A stretch of 64,000 nt of DNA from IGN3 sp036170275 (GTDB lineage Bacteria > Bacteroidota > Ignavibacteria > Ignavibacteriales > Ignavibacteriaceae). Positions 7,876 through 17,925 of this stretch are shown piece after piece (the first letter of the stretch is position 1; each line of letters begins with the position of its first letter). The stretch lies in contig JAVHOU010000223.1 of the NCBI GenBank assembly GCA_036170275.1, forward strand, positions 13,531 through 77,530. The letters run 5' to 3'. Under the pieces are notes generated by a model. That model was given only the letters and a program-made list of their open reading frames with translations. It was not told the DNA's origin and made no database searches. Both the position numbers and the translations under genes were made by a program.

Positions 7876-10620
7876 TTATTGAATTACATTACCGTCGCCA
7901 TCAAGATATTTTACTTCACCGTAACCTAAACTTTTAATACCATCTTCAATTTTTGATCGATCACCAACAACAACCCAAACCAATTGATTCGGCTTAACTA
8001 TTTTGCCGGCAGCTTTTTGAACTTCATCAATCGTTTGAGATTCAACTAAAGAAGCATATTTAGAGTAATAATCATCAGGTAAATTGTAAGTAACAATATC
8101 AGTAATAGAACTGCTTACAGCGTCCATAGTTTCCCACGAGCCGGGTAAACTAAGTGTTTGGTTCTCTTTATCCTTTTCAAATTCTTCTTTGGTTATAGGT
8201 TTTTCATTAATAATTCCTGCAAGCTCTTTTTGGATTTCAATCATTGATTCCTTCGTTTTGTCAGTTTGCACCGGGGCATAAATGAAAAATGGTCTTTGCG
8301 CTTTTGTATCCCAGAGTATTGAAGCTGAACCATAAGACCAATGTTTATCTTCTCTAAGATTCATATTTATTCGGGATGTAAAAACACCGCCCAAAATATC
8401 GTTAAATGTTTTGATTGCTACCTCGTCTTCAGGATTTCTTTTGGGAGTAACATGTCCTGCGAAAATTATTGACTGTTGTGAACCTGGTCTATCCATAATA
8501 TAGACAACTGAGTTTTTGTTTAGCTCCACATTAGTTACATTTTTTACAGGAACATCGCCGCTCTTCCAATCTTTAAATAACTTTTCAAGTTTTGGTTTTA
8601 TTTCAGTCATTGTTACATCACCAACGATAACAAGTGTTGCATTATTTGGTTTGAACCAATCATTTCTAAATTTAACAAGATCATCTTTTGTGATGCTGTT
8701 AACAGAACTCTCTGTGCCTGATCCTGTAAGTGGATTTCCGTACGCATGATTTTTTCCGTAAAGTAATTGCGGGAAAACTCTTAGTCCCATTTGAACAGGA
8801 GTAGCTTTTTCTCTTTGTATTGATACGAGCAGATTTTTTTTCAATCTGTTAAAATCATTTTCTGGAAATGAAGGATTTAGAATTACGTCTGCGAAAAGAT
8901 CCAATGATGGATCAAGATTTGTTTTAAGTGCATTTAATGATACAACACAATAATCAAGATTTGAACCGGTTGATAGATTAGCTCCAAGTAAACTTAATTG
9001 CTCACTTATCTCTAATGAATTTAATTTTTTTGTTCCCTCATCCATCATATCCATTGTAAGTTTTGCAGTGCCAGGATTAATTTTTTGATCTGCAGCAAAA
9101 CCTGCATCTATCATCAATCTAAAACTTGCAACAGGAATTGAATGTCTTTCAGCTAAAACTATCTTTAATCCGTTTGAAAGTGTTGAACGTTCAACGGAAG
9201 GAAATTTCACTTCAGGATTTTCACCAAGTGCGGGAAGTTTGGTTCTATCTGCACTTTCTGTTGATGCTTTTAACTCAGGGAAAGGTTGAACTTCAAGAAT
9301 ATATACACCATCAGATAACCAATTGTTTGCAGTTTCAGTAATTTCTTTTGCGGTAGCTGATTCAACATTATTCATAGTTGTTTTATAATAATCAGGTGTG
9401 CCGCCGTAAGTCATATTACTTGCAAGAATATCAGACTTGCCTCCAAATCCGCCTATTCTTTCAATCCCTCTGATAAAGCCTGCGAAGTATTGAGTTTTAA
9501 CTCTTTGTAATTCTTTTTCGGTTGGTCCGTTTTTTAAAAGTGTTGCAAGTTCTTCATCAATCATCTTTTCAACTTTTGGTAAATCCTGCCCGGGTTTAAT
9601 TGTAACATCGATATAAAATTGTCCTGATATTTCAGCATCATCAATGTACGATGAAACATTTGTTGCAACCTGCTCATCATAAACTAATCTTTTGTATAGT
9701 CTTGAAGTTTTACCGGAAGCAAGCAAATCACTAAATAGATTTAAAAGAGTTGCTTCTTTAGTACCCCATTGCGGTACATTCCACACTTTAAAAATTCTTG
9801 CCTGCGGAACTCTATCCTGCATAATCTGTCTGTGTGTCCCTGTCATTTTAGGAATCCAGGATTGATATTTTGCAATTGGTGGTCCGGGAGGAATATCTCC
9901 AAAATATTTTTTTACTTTTTCTAATGCGGTTTTTGGATCAATATCACCAGCAAGTGCTATAACTGCATTTGATGGACCATAATAAGTTTTAAACCATTCT
10001 TTAACATCATCAAGTGAAGCAGCATTTAAATCTTCCATCGAACCAATTACAGTCCAGGAATATGGATGACCTTTTGGGTAAGTGCTTTTAGTAATCAGTT
10101 CCCAAACCTTACCATAAGGTTGATCTTCACCCTGCCTTTTTTCATTCTGAACTACTCCGCGTTGTTCATCAAGAATTTCCTGAGTTACAGCTCCAAGTAA
10201 ATGTCCCATTCTATCTGATTCCATCCACAAAGCTATATCGAGTGCAGAAGTCGGAACATTTTCAAAATAGTTTGTTCTATCATTATTAGTAGTTCCATTC
10301 ATATCGGTGGAACCAATTTTTTCCATCTCCTGAAAGTAGTCTTCTTTATTATTTTCACTTCCATTAAACATTAGATGCTCAAACAAGTGTGCAAAACCAG
10401 TCTTGCCTTCTTTTTCATTTTTTGATCCAACGTGATACCAGATATTTACAGCCACAATCGGGGCTTTATGATCTTCGTGAACAAGAAGAGTAAGTCCGTT
10501 ATCAAGCACAAATTTTTCATATTTGATATCAATATTTTTTATTTGATCAAAGTTAGATTTTTGTGCAAGGGCGGTTATTGAAAATAGGAAGGCGAGCAAA
10601 TAAATGATTTTATTATGCAT
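7876..10620 (-). CDS. M16-family zinc peptidase (pitrilysin/insulinase type), secreted
   Basis: 914 residues with a signal peptide ending near ITALAQ (residues 1-20). The inverted zinc motif HLFEH is at 78-82, with the downstream glutamate in VVQNEKRQ. The second half repeats the M16 fold (from about residue 480, LSNGLKIVLAERHSIPVASFRLMID) without a zinc motif, as expected for the two-domain, inactive-second-half forms. It is probably a periplasmic or surface oligopeptidase. It is monocistronic and shares a terminator with the convergent M48 protease gene. Confidence 0.93.
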   Translation of the reverse strand: MHNKIIYLLAFLFSITALAQKSNFDQIKNIDIKYEKFVLDNGLTLLVHEDHKAPIVAVNIWYHVGSKNEKEGKTGFAHLFEHLMFNGSENNKEDYFQEMEKIGSTDMNGTTNNDRTNYFENVPTSALDIALWMESDRMGHLLGAVTQEILDEQRGVVQNEKRQGEDQPYGKVWELITKSTYPKGHPYSWTVIGSMEDLNAASLDDVKEWFKTYYGPSNAVIALAGDIDPKTALEKVKKYFGDIPPGPPIAKYQSWIPKMTGTHRQIMQDRVPQARIFKVWNVPQWGTKEATLLNLFSDLLASGKTSRLYKRLVYDEQVATNVSSYIDDAEISGQFYIDVTIKPGQDLPKVEKMIDEELATLLKNGPTEKELQRVKTQYFAGFIRGIERIGGFGGKSDILASNMTYGGTPDYYKTTMNNVESATAKEITETANNWLSDGVYILEVQPFPELKASTESADRTKLPALGENPEVKFPSVERSTLSNGLKIVLAERHSIPVASFRLMIDAGFAADQKINPGTAKLTMDMMDEGTKKLNSLEISEQLSLLGANLSTGSNLDYCVVSLNALKTNLDPSLDLFADVILNPSFPENDFNRLKKNLLVSIQREKATPVQMGLRVFPQLLYGKNHAYGNPLTGSGTESSVNSITKDDLVKFRNDWFKPNNATLVIVGDVTMTEIKPKLEKLFKDWKSGDVPVKNVTNVELNKNSVVYIMDRPGSQQSIIFAGHVTPKRNPEDEVAIKTFNDILGGVFTSRINMNLREDKHWSYGSASILWDTKAQRPFFIYAPVQTDKTKESMIEIQKELAGIINEKPITKEEFEKDKENQTLSLPGSWETMDAVSSSITDIVTYNLPDDYYSKYASLVESQTIDEVQKAAGKIVKPNQLVWVVVGDRSKIEDGIKSLGYGEVKYLDGDGNVIQ

Positions 10621-10837
10621 AATACAACCTCTTATTATTTTTAAAAAAGAAGATATAAAACTTGTCCAAAATTAGGCAGATATTCTTATTAGTTCAATTA
10701 TAATTATTTAAGCGTGCAATTTATTTGTTTGAATGGTAAAGAATTTATTATTGAAGCCAATTACGAATATGAAATTTCTTTTTATTTTTTTTAAAAAACA
10801 TATCTAACTTAAACCTTTCCGCCGCAGAGGATTAAAC

Positions 10838-13800
10838 TCATTCGTACTCATCCCAGCTTTTTATCTTTAGCTCTGATGGTTTATAATTTTTTAATGCTTT
10901 CACAAATCTTTTTGCAATCTGCACATTTGTAAATAGCGGGATATTTAAATCAACAGCTTTTCGTCTGATGATGTAATCACTGTCAAGCTCAACTTTTTCT
11001 GCAGTCTTTGGAATGTTGATGACGAGATCAATTTTACCTTCACCCATTAAGGTTAAAATGCTTGGTTCTTTTTTATCAAATGGACGATATAAAACTTCAA
11101 CATCGATTTCACCATTCTCTTTATAGAATTCTGCTGTGCCTTTTGTTCCGTAAAATTTTAATCCCATTGTTTGAAGAATTTTTAATTCGTCAATCAGCTC
11201 GGCTTTATTTTTTAGTGTTCCGGTTGAAAGTAAAACTCCTTTAGTTGGTACTTTTCTTCCTATTGCCAGACTGCTTTTTAAAAATGCTTCATTAAAATCA
11301 TCACCCAAACAAGCTACCTCACCGGTTGATGACATTTCAACTCCCGTAACAGGATCGCTTCCTTTCAATCTTGTAAAAGAAAACTGAGACGCTTTTACTC
11401 CAACATAATCAAGATCGAAAGATGATTTATCAATACGCGGAACTTTTTCACCAAGCATTAATCTTGTGGCGATCTCTACAAAATTTATTTTAAGAGTTTT
11501 AGAAACAAACGGAAAACTTCTTGATGCACGTAGGTTGCATTCAATTACTTTTACTTCGTTATCTTTTGCAATAAACTGAATGTTGAATGGACCGGTTATC
11601 TCCAATTCTTTTGCTATCTCACGGGTAATCATTTTTACTCTTCGCATTGTTTCAAGATATGTCCGCTGCGGCGGAAGTACAATTGTCGCATCACCGGAAT
11701 GTACGCCGGCATTTTCAACATGCTCTGCAATTGCGTAACAAAATAATTCACCTTCGGTTGCAACTGCATCAACTTCAATTTCTCTTGCATCAGTTATAAA
11801 CTTGCTTATTACAACGGGATGTTCGGTGTTAAGCTCGGTAGCTTTTTTCAGATACAACTCAAGTTCATCTTCAGTTAAAACAATACTCATCGCTGCACCG
11901 CTAAGCACATAGCTTGGTCTTATCAAAACAGGGTAACCAACATTTTGCGAAAACTGTTTTGCATCATCAAGTGTAGTAACCTCACGCCATTCAGGTTGAT
12001 CGACTCCAATCGAATCAAGTATCTTGGAAAATTTATGCCGGCTTTCTGCGTTATCAATTTGTTCGGGAGAAGTTCCAACAATTTTTATTCCTGCTCTATG
12101 CAGTTTCATCGAAAGATTGTTTGGCACCTGTCCGCCCATTGAAACAATAACTCCGGCAGGATTTTCTTTATCACAAATATCAAGCACGCGTTCAAGAGTT
12201 AACTGCTCGAAGTAAAGTTTATCACAAATATCATAATCAGTGCTCACTGTTTCCGGATTGCAATTTATCATAATTGATTTGAAACCGCTCTTGTTAACCT
12301 GCATTGCTGCATTTACACAGCACCAATCAAACTCAACAGAAGAACCAATGCGATATGGTCCGCTGCCCAAAACGATTATTTGATTCTTCTCTCCAAGTTG
12401 AATATCATCTTCAATTCCGTGATAAGTTAAGTAGAGATAATTTGTTTGCGCAGGAAATTCTGCCGCCATCGTATCAATCTGTTTTACAACAGGAATTACT
12501 TTTAATGACTTGCGATAATTTCTGACAGTCATTTCATCACTGTTTACAAGCTGTGATATTTGTAAATCAGAAAAACCATTTTGCTTTGCTTCTCTCAGTA
12601 GTTCTGCATTCAAACCTTCGAGGTTTTTAAAATCTCGAAGGTTTTTTTCAATATCAACAATATTTTTCATCTTAAACAAAAACCATTTTGTAATTTTTGT
12701 AAGCTGATGAATCTTATCAACAGAGTAGCCTTGCTTTAGCGCTTCAGCAATTACAAAAATTCTTTTATCAGTTGGTTTGCTTAATTCTTTATCGAGATTA
12801 TTAAATTGTAAATCGTTACCAACAAATCCTTTCATTCCAACATCAAGCATGCGAATTGCTTTTTGAAGTACTTCTTCAAAACTTCTTCCCAACGACATCA
12901 CTTCACCAACGGATTTCATTTCAGAACCAAGCTGTGTACTAACTTGCTGAAACTTTTGCAAATCCCATCGTGGAAATTTCAGTGCAACATAATCAAGTGC
13001 CGGCTCAAAGTTAGCAGATGTTTCCTGTGTGATTGCATTTACTACTTCGTTAAGTGCATAACCAAGTGCAAGCTTTGTCGCGATGAATGCAAGCGGATAT
13101 CCAGTTGCTTTGGATGCAAGTGCAGAGCTTCGGCTGAGTCGTGCATTTACTTCTATGATTCTATAATCTTCTGAGTTTGGATCAAGCGCATACTGGATGT
13201 TACACTCGCCAATAATTCCAAGATGACGAATAAGTTTTATTCCAATAGAACGAAGTTTAAAATTTTCTTTTGCAGAAAGAGTTTGAACAGGAGCAATTAC
13301 AACGCTGTCACCAGTGTGGATGCCCATCGGATCAATGTTTTCCATTGAGCAAATTGTAATGCAGTTATCATAATTATCACGAACAATTTCGTACTCAACT
13401 TCTTTCCATCCGTACAAAGATTCTTCAATCAAAATTTGTTTCGTAAAAGAAAATGCTCGCTTTGCTTTTTCAATTAATTCTTCTTTGTTGTTTACAATTC
13501 CAGAACCAAGTCCGCCAAGAGCATAAGCAATACGAACCATTACAGGAAAATTAATTTCCTCGGCAGCTTTAATTGCTTCTTCAACATTTGTTGCAGTTTT
13601 ACTTCTTGCAACTTTTAATCCAACTTCTGCAACACGGTCACCAAACAATAATCTGTCTTCAGTATCTTTAATTGTTTCAATAGATGTTCCGAGAACTTTT
13701 ATATTATGCTTGTCAAGAATTCCATTATCATACAGTTCAACACCAACATTAAGAGCAGTTTGCCCGCCGAATTGAAGAAGGATGCTGTCAGGTTTTTCTT

Positions 13801-14038
13801 TTTCAATTACTCGTTCAACAAAATCGGTTTTGATTGGAATGAAATAAACTTTATCAGCAAAGTTTTCTGATGTTTGAATCGTTGCAATGTTTGGATTTAC
13901 AAGTACAGTTGTAATTCCATCTTCCTTAAGTGCTTTAATTGCCTGCGAACCTGAGTAATCAAACTCTCCCGCTTGTCCAATTTGCAAAGCACCACTCCCA
14001 AGTATTAAAACTTTTTTTGGTTTGCCTTTTTTGATCAT
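10838..14038 (-). CDS. carB: Carbamoyl-phosphate synthase large chain
   Basis: 1066 residues, the usual length. It has two homologous ATP-grasp synthetase halves (starts VLILGSGALQIGQAGEFDYSGSQA and IIVLGSGPYRIGSSVEFDWCC), an oligomerisation linker between them, and a C-terminal MGS-like allosteric domain (KGVLLSTGTLKNKAELIDELKIL onwards). It makes carbamoyl phosphate from bicarbonate, ATP and ammonia delivered by CarA, for pyrimidine and arginine synthesis. It lies downstream of carA on the same strand with a 133-base gap. A 33-bp palindrome sits inside the coding sequence at 12612-12644. Confidence 0.97.
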   Translation of the reverse strand: MIKKGKPKKVLILGSGALQIGQAGEFDYSGSQAIKALKEDGITTVLVNPNIATIQTSENFADKVYFIPIKTDFVERVIEKEKPDSILLQFGGQTALNVGVELYDNGILDKHNIKVLGTSIETIKDTEDRLLFGDRVAEVGLKVARSKTATNVEEAIKAAEEINFPVMVRIAYALGGLGSGIVNNKEELIEKAKRAFSFTKQILIEESLYGWKEVEYEIVRDNYDNCITICSMENIDPMGIHTGDSVVIAPVQTLSAKENFKLRSIGIKLIRHLGIIGECNIQYALDPNSEDYRIIEVNARLSRSSALASKATGYPLAFIATKLALGYALNEVVNAITQETSANFEPALDYVALKFPRWDLQKFQQVSTQLGSEMKSVGEVMSLGRSFEEVLQKAIRMLDVGMKGFVGNDLQFNNLDKELSKPTDKRIFVIAEALKQGYSVDKIHQLTKITKWFLFKMKNIVDIEKNLRDFKNLEGLNAELLREAKQNGFSDLQISQLVNSDEMTVRNYRKSLKVIPVVKQIDTMAAEFPAQTNYLYLTYHGIEDDIQLGEKNQIIVLGSGPYRIGSSVEFDWCCVNAAMQVNKSGFKSIMINCNPETVSTDYDICDKLYFEQLTLERVLDICDKENPAGVIVSMGGQVPNNLSMKLHRAGIKIVGTSPEQIDNAESRHKFSKILDSIGVDQPEWREVTTLDDAKQFSQNVGYPVLIRPSYVLSGAAMSIVLTEDELELYLKKATELNTEHPVVISKFITDAREIEVDAVATEGELFCYAIAEHVENAGVHSGDATIVLPPQRTYLETMRRVKMITREIAKELEITGPFNIQFIAKDNEVKVIECNLRASRSFPFVSKTLKINFVEIATRLMLGEKVPRIDKSSFDLDYVGVKASQFSFTRLKGSDPVTGVEMSSTGEVACLGDDFNEAFLKSSLAIGRKVPTKGVLLSTGTLKNKAELIDELKILQTMGLKFYGTKGTAEFYKENGEIDVEVLYRPFDKKEPSILTLMGEGKIDLVINIPKTAEKVELDSDYIIRRKAVDLNIPLFTNVQIAKRFVKALKNYKPSELKIKSWDEYE
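12612..12644. repeat. Palindrome inside carB
   Basis: AAACCTTCGAGGTTTT (12612-12627) faces AAAATCTCGAAGGTTT (12629-12644): 15 Watson-Crick pairs plus one G-U. It encodes about residues 465-476 of CarB (around DFKNLEG). Such AACCTTCGAGGTT palindromes are normally intergenic repeats in this group of bacteria. Confidence 0.65.
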
Positions 14039-14164
14039 ATTATCTCTTTAATAAATCTGAATTCATAATTCGTTAATCATTAATCTTAAATTATAGTTAT
14101 TCTCTGATTTAAGAATACAGATTAGCGATTTAAGATTTTTGATCTTCTTTGTCTTTACTCTGAG

Positions 14165-14181
14165 CCTCCCCTTAGGGGAGG
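14165..14181. repeat. CCTCCCC/GGGGAGG palindrome covering the carA stop codon
   Basis: CCTCCCC at 14165-14171 and GGGGAGG at 14175-14181 flank TTA, which is the carA stop (TAA) read on the minus strand. With the neighbouring TTTGTGGGGCTTCC it matches a common dispersed repeat pattern of Bacteroidota genomes and supplies the end of the carA reading frame. Confidence 0.6.
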
Positions 14182-15266
14182 TTTGTGGGGCTTCCTAATG
14201 CCCTCACAAACATATCAAATATAAATTCGCAATCATCTGGACCTGGTGATGCTTCCGGATGAAACTGCGATGCAAAAAATGGTTTTGATATGTGAATTAT
14301 TCCTTCATTCGTTCCGTCGTTATCGTTTACAAACCATTCACGCCAATCTTGAGCTAAAGTTTTTGCATCAACTGCGTAGCCATGATTTTGCGAAGTGATG
14401 TGGCAGCGTTTTGTCCCAAGTTCATTACACGGTTGATTGTGCCCGCGATGTCCGTATTTTAACTTGTATGTGTCCGCACCAGCAGCAAGTGCAAGTATCT
14501 GCGAGCCGAGACAAATTCCAAGAATTGGTTTATTAGATTGCATTGCAATTTTTGTGTGTTCGATAGTTTGTGTATTTAGTTTTGGATCGCCGGGACCATT
14601 TGAAATTACGATTCCATTAGCTTCTATCTTTGTAAAATCATAATCGTAGGGCACGCGGATGATGGAAATATTTCTTCCCAGAAAAGCTCGAATTATATTA
14701 TTCTTTGTCCCGCAATCAACAAGAACAATTTTTTGTTTGCCTGCTTTGTATTCAACAACCTCTTTTACACTTACTTGTTCAACAAGATTTGTTTTATTCG
14801 GATCTTCAAAATCTATATTAGAGTTTTCATCAACAACAATTTTTCCAAGCATCGTTCCTTTATCACGAAGTTTTCTTGTGAGCATTCTTGTATCAATTCC
14901 ATAAATACCAGGAATCTTTTCCTCAATCATCCAATCAGATAAAGAACGTTTTGCACTCCAGTGCGAATATTCAAATGAATAATCAGTAACAATTAAAGCT
15001 CGGCAATGAATGTTATCAGATTCAAAATTTTTAAACATTCCATTTTCTTTTTCTTTGGATGGAACTCCGTAATTGCCGATAAGCGGGTAAGTACAAACAA
15101 GTATTTGTCCACGATAGGAAGGATCAGTCATTGTTTCCGGGTAGCCAACCATTCCGGTATTGAAAACAACTTCTCCGTTTGTGTTTCCTTTATAACCAAA
15201 ATTATAACCGGCAAATTCGCTTCCGTCTTCAAGGATTAGTTTGGCATTTATTTTTTGTTTATTCAT
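14172..15266 (-). CDS. carA: Carbamoyl-phosphate synthase small chain
   Basis: 364 residues. The N-terminal CPSase domain (GEVVFNTGMVGYPETMTDPSY) is followed by a class I glutamine amidotransferase domain with the nucleophile Cys252 in GICLGSQ and the His336/Glu338 pair in QFHPEAS. It hydrolyses glutamine and channels ammonia to CarB. It precedes carB in the same direction. The last residues, about GSPTNLP, are encoded by a dispersed palindromic repeat (14165-14181), so the C-terminus is probably repeat-derived. A terminator-like hairpin lies 23 bases upstream of the start codon. Confidence 0.96.
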   Translation of the reverse strand: MNKQKINAKLILEDGSEFAGYNFGYKGNTNGEVVFNTGMVGYPETMTDPSYRGQILVCTYPLIGNYGVPSKEKENGMFKNFESDNIHCRALIVTDYSFEYSHWSAKRSLSDWMIEEKIPGIYGIDTRMLTRKLRDKGTMLGKIVVDENSNIDFEDPNKTNLVEQVSVKEVVEYKAGKQKIVLVDCGTKNNIIRAFLGRNISIIRVPYDYDFTKIEANGIVISNGPGDPKLNTQTIEHTKIAMQSNKPILGICLGSQILALAAGADTYKLKYGHRGHNQPCNELGTKRCHITSQNHGYAVDAKTLAQDWREWFVNDNDGTNEGIIHISKPFFASQFHPEASPGPDDCEFIFDMFVRALGSPTNLP

Positions 15267-15288
15267 AATAAATCAGGTGCTTTCAGAT

Positions 15289-15317
15289 AAAAAAATAGCC
15301 ACTCGCTGAGTGGCTAT
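15289..15317 (-). terminator. Terminator-like hairpin in the carA leader (candidate attenuator)
   Basis: On the minus strand ATAGCCACTC-AGC-GAGTGGCTAT forms a perfect 10-bp stem (15295-15304 with 15308-15317) followed at once by seven T (15289-15295). It ends 22 bases before the carA ATG. No minus-strand gene lies upstream, since the neighbour phoH is divergent, so it must be in the carA leader and could stop transcription before carAB. An upstream TAACCAC (in the block 15341-15352) could pair imperfectly with the GTGGCTA arm. I do not see a PyrR-type site. The rest of the 380-base gap (15267-15646) holds the two divergent promoters and nothing else I can name. Confidence 0.65.
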
Positions 15318-15646
15318 TAATAATAGACTTTTGGAAATTTTAAGGTGGTTATCAAATACTTTATTATTCTGGATCAATTCTTTTTGGTTGTTTTTATAAA
15401 CAAATATAAACCAAAACTATATTCTAGACAAATAATTTTTTTGGCTGGTAGAAAAATTAAGGGATTTAAAGTCAGTAAATCTTTAATTTGAAATTGATAA
15501 TCTTATTTCTGATTTTTGCATGTAAATTACAAACGTAGTAGTGGTATCCTAATTCTAATTGAAATATTTTCTTTCCATTATCATCTATTCCTATCGAGGA
15601 AGCATCTTTTTATAATTAATTATTTAATAAACTAAAATCAATCCTT

Positions 15647-17011
15647 ATGGCAATTAATAAAAAACCAAACCATGTAAAAAAAGCCCCCAAAACTTTTATA
15701 CTTGATACAAATGTAATCCTTCACGATGCGGATTCGATTAAGATGTTTCAGGAAAATGATGTTATTGTTCCACTTGCAGTAATTGAAGAGTTGGATCATT
15801 TTAAACGCGGTAGCCAGGTTATAAACTTAAATGCCCGTGAGTTTGCCCGAACACTCGATTCAATGACAGGATCGGCTTTGTTTAATGGTGGAATTTCTAT
15901 GGGCAAGGGAAGAGGCAAATTAAGAATTGCAATTTCCAAAGGATTAGCACCCGCTATTCGCGATGCGTTCAGAGATGATACTCCAGATCATCGTGTTTTA
16001 AGTGTTGCGTATGAATGGCATGCAAAACTTGAAGGAAAGTCTCAGGTTATTCTTGTAACGAAAGATGTTAACCTGAGGATGAAAGCCAAAGCTCTTGGTA
16101 TTCTTGCGGAAGATTATACAACGGATAGAGTAAAAAGTATTGAGGAACTTTACAGCGGTAAAGGTATCGTTGAAAATGTTGATGATGATTTATTGATAAA
16201 ACTTTTTCAGCCTCCTTATCAAGTTCCAGCTAAACCATACTTAAAAAAACTTAATGGTGAGGCATTTCCAAATAAATATTACATTTTAAGGAACTCAAAT
16301 CGTTCGGTGCTAGCTCATCTTGATCAGAATAAAGAATTTATAATTAAAGTTGATAAAACAAATATATATGGAATTAACCCACGCAATGCCGAACAAACTT
16401 TTGCGGTTAACGCATTGATAAATCCTGCAATTCAGCTTGTTTCTATGACGGGAAAAGCTGGAACGGGTAAAACACTTTTGGCTTTGGCTGGTGCTTTGGC
16501 TGTTAAAAAACATTATCGTCAGATTTTTGTTGCAAGACCAATTGTTCCATTAAGCAATAAAGATATCGGATATCTTCCCGGTGATGTGGAAAGTAAACTT
16601 GCTCCTTATATGCAGCCGCTGTGGGATAATCTAAAAGTCATTCAGGATCAGTTTCCGGAAAATGATAAACAACATACAGCAATTGATACAATGATTAAAG
16701 ATGAAAAGCTTGTCATTGAAGCTTTATCATATATTCGTGGTAGAAGTTTGCAAAGAATATTTTTTATTGTTGATGAAGCACAAAATCTTACTCCGCACGA
16801 AATAAAAACAATTATTACGCGTGCCGGCGAAGGAGCCAAAGTGGTTTTTACAGGAGATATTTATCAAATAGATCATCCCTATCTTGATGGACAATCAAAC
16901 GGACTTTCATATCTTATTGATAAATTTAAAGGACAAAAACTTTATGCGCATATTAATCTTGAAAAAGGCGAACGATCAGAGTTGGCAGAGTTAGCAAGTA
17001 ATCTTTTATAA
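15647..17011 (+). CDS. PhoH-family ATPase with N-terminal PIN domain
   Basis: 454 residues. A PIN ribonuclease domain occupies about 14-150 (ILDTNVILHD with Asp20, EELD, and LVTKDVNLR). The PhoH ATPase domain follows, with Walker A GKAGTGKT at 269-276 and Walker B IFFIVDEAQN at 371-380. This two-domain PIN-PhoH (PhoH2/YlaK-like) class has been described as an ATP-dependent RNA helicase/ribonuclease. The gene is followed after 17 bases by a lipoprotein gene on the same strand, so the two are probably co-transcribed. Confidence 0.9.
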   Translation: MAINKKPNHVKKAPKTFILDTNVILHDADSIKMFQENDVIVPLAVIEELDHFKRGSQVINLNAREFARTLDSMTGSALFNGGISMGKGRGKLRIAISKGLAPAIRDAFRDDTPDHRVLSVAYEWHAKLEGKSQVILVTKDVNLRMKAKALGILAEDYTTDRVKSIEELYSGKGIVENVDDDLLIKLFQPPYQVPAKPYLKKLNGEAFPNKYYILRNSNRSVLAHLDQNKEFIIKVDKTNIYGINPRNAEQTFAVNALINPAIQLVSMTGKAGTGKTLLALAGALAVKKHYRQIFVARPIVPLSNKDIGYLPGDVESKLAPYMQPLWDNLKVIQDQFPENDKQHTAIDTMIKDEKLVIEALSYIRGRSLQRIFFIVDEAQNLTPHEIKTIITRAGEGAKVVFTGDIYQIDHPYLDGQSNGLSYLIDKFKGQKLYAHINLEKGERSELAELASNLL

Positions 17012-17028
17012 AATTAAAAAGGTTGGCA

Positions 17029-17850
17029 ATGAATAAAATTAAACTTTTCATATTAGCAGTACTTTTCTCAGAATTGTTTTCAGGATGTCTTCAAGTAAAC
17101 ACAAAAGTTAATCTTAATCAGGATGGTTCGGGTACTCTTGAAGAAACTTTTCTAATGAAGAATAGCGTTATTGATATGCTGAAAGAGTTTGTAATAGCCT
17201 TTGATTCTACAAAAGGTCAAGACTTTAATATTTTCAATGAAAAAGAACTTAAAGCAAAAGAATCAAATTATGGTGAAGATGTTAAATTTGTTTCCGGTGA
17301 AAAATTATTAAATAACGACTACGAGGGATTTAAAGTAATTTATTCTTTTAAGGATATTAATAAAGTAAAGATTAATCCCAGTCCCGAAAATCAAGTTCCA
17401 TTTGGAGATGAATTGGGGCAGACTCAGAATAAAACGACAGATGATATTTTGAAATTTGAATTCAAAAAAGGTAATCCATCAACACTAGTAATAAATTTTC
17501 CTAAACCGCAATTGGAAGATGAATCCAAGACTGGAAATGATTCAACTGAAATTCAGGATTCCGTTGCAAGCGAAGCTGATATGCAAAAGTTGATTGATAT
17601 GTTTGATGGAATGAAAATGTCATTATCATTCAATTTTGACAAACCGATAAAGGAAACAGATGCTGTTTACGTTAATGGTTCAGAGGTTACACTTATGGAA
17701 ATAGATTTTGCTGAAATAATAAAACACAAAGATATTCTAGAAAAATTACAAAAGAGCAAACCTCAAACGATAGAACAGTTTAAAGAAGTTGTAGGTGAGC
17801 TGCCCGGTATTAAAATTGAATTTAAGGATAAGGTTACTGTAAAGTTTTAG
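17029..17850 (+). CDS. Predicted lipoprotein, LppM-like
   Basis: 273 residues from the ATG at 17029. A TTG two codons upstream is less likely because AAAAAGG at 17016-17022 is spaced for the ATG. The signal peptide ends with a lipobox (ELFSGC, Cys20). The mature part opens with VNTKVNLNQDGSGTLEETF, a pattern seen in LppM-type lipoproteins; the middle is acidic and rich in Glu, Asp and Lys, and no catalytic motif is visible. It lies 17 bases after phoH. Function unknown; probably a periplasmic-facing membrane-anchored protein. Confidence 0.8.
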   Translation: MNKIKLFILAVLFSELFSGCLQVNTKVNLNQDGSGTLEETFLMKNSVIDMLKEFVIAFDSTKGQDFNIFNEKELKAKESNYGEDVKFVSGEKLLNNDYEGFKVIYSFKDINKVKINPSPENQVPFGDELGQTQNKTTDDILKFEFKKGNPSTLVINFPKPQLEDESKTGNDSTEIQDSVASEADMQKLIDMFDGMKMSLSFNFDKPIKETDAVYVNGSEVTLMEIDFAEIIKHKDILEKLQKSKPQTIEQFKEVVGELPGIKIEFKDKVTVKF

Positions 17851-17925
17851 AAAAATATTTAATCAAAGATAGACTATCATTTTGTTACGCTTAGATAAAT
17901 TTATAAAAAGATATCTAAAAAAATT

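Noticed and set aside
12863..13174. 103-codon ORF on the plus strand
   Set aside because: Antisense shadow of carB with a Cys-rich, low-information translation.
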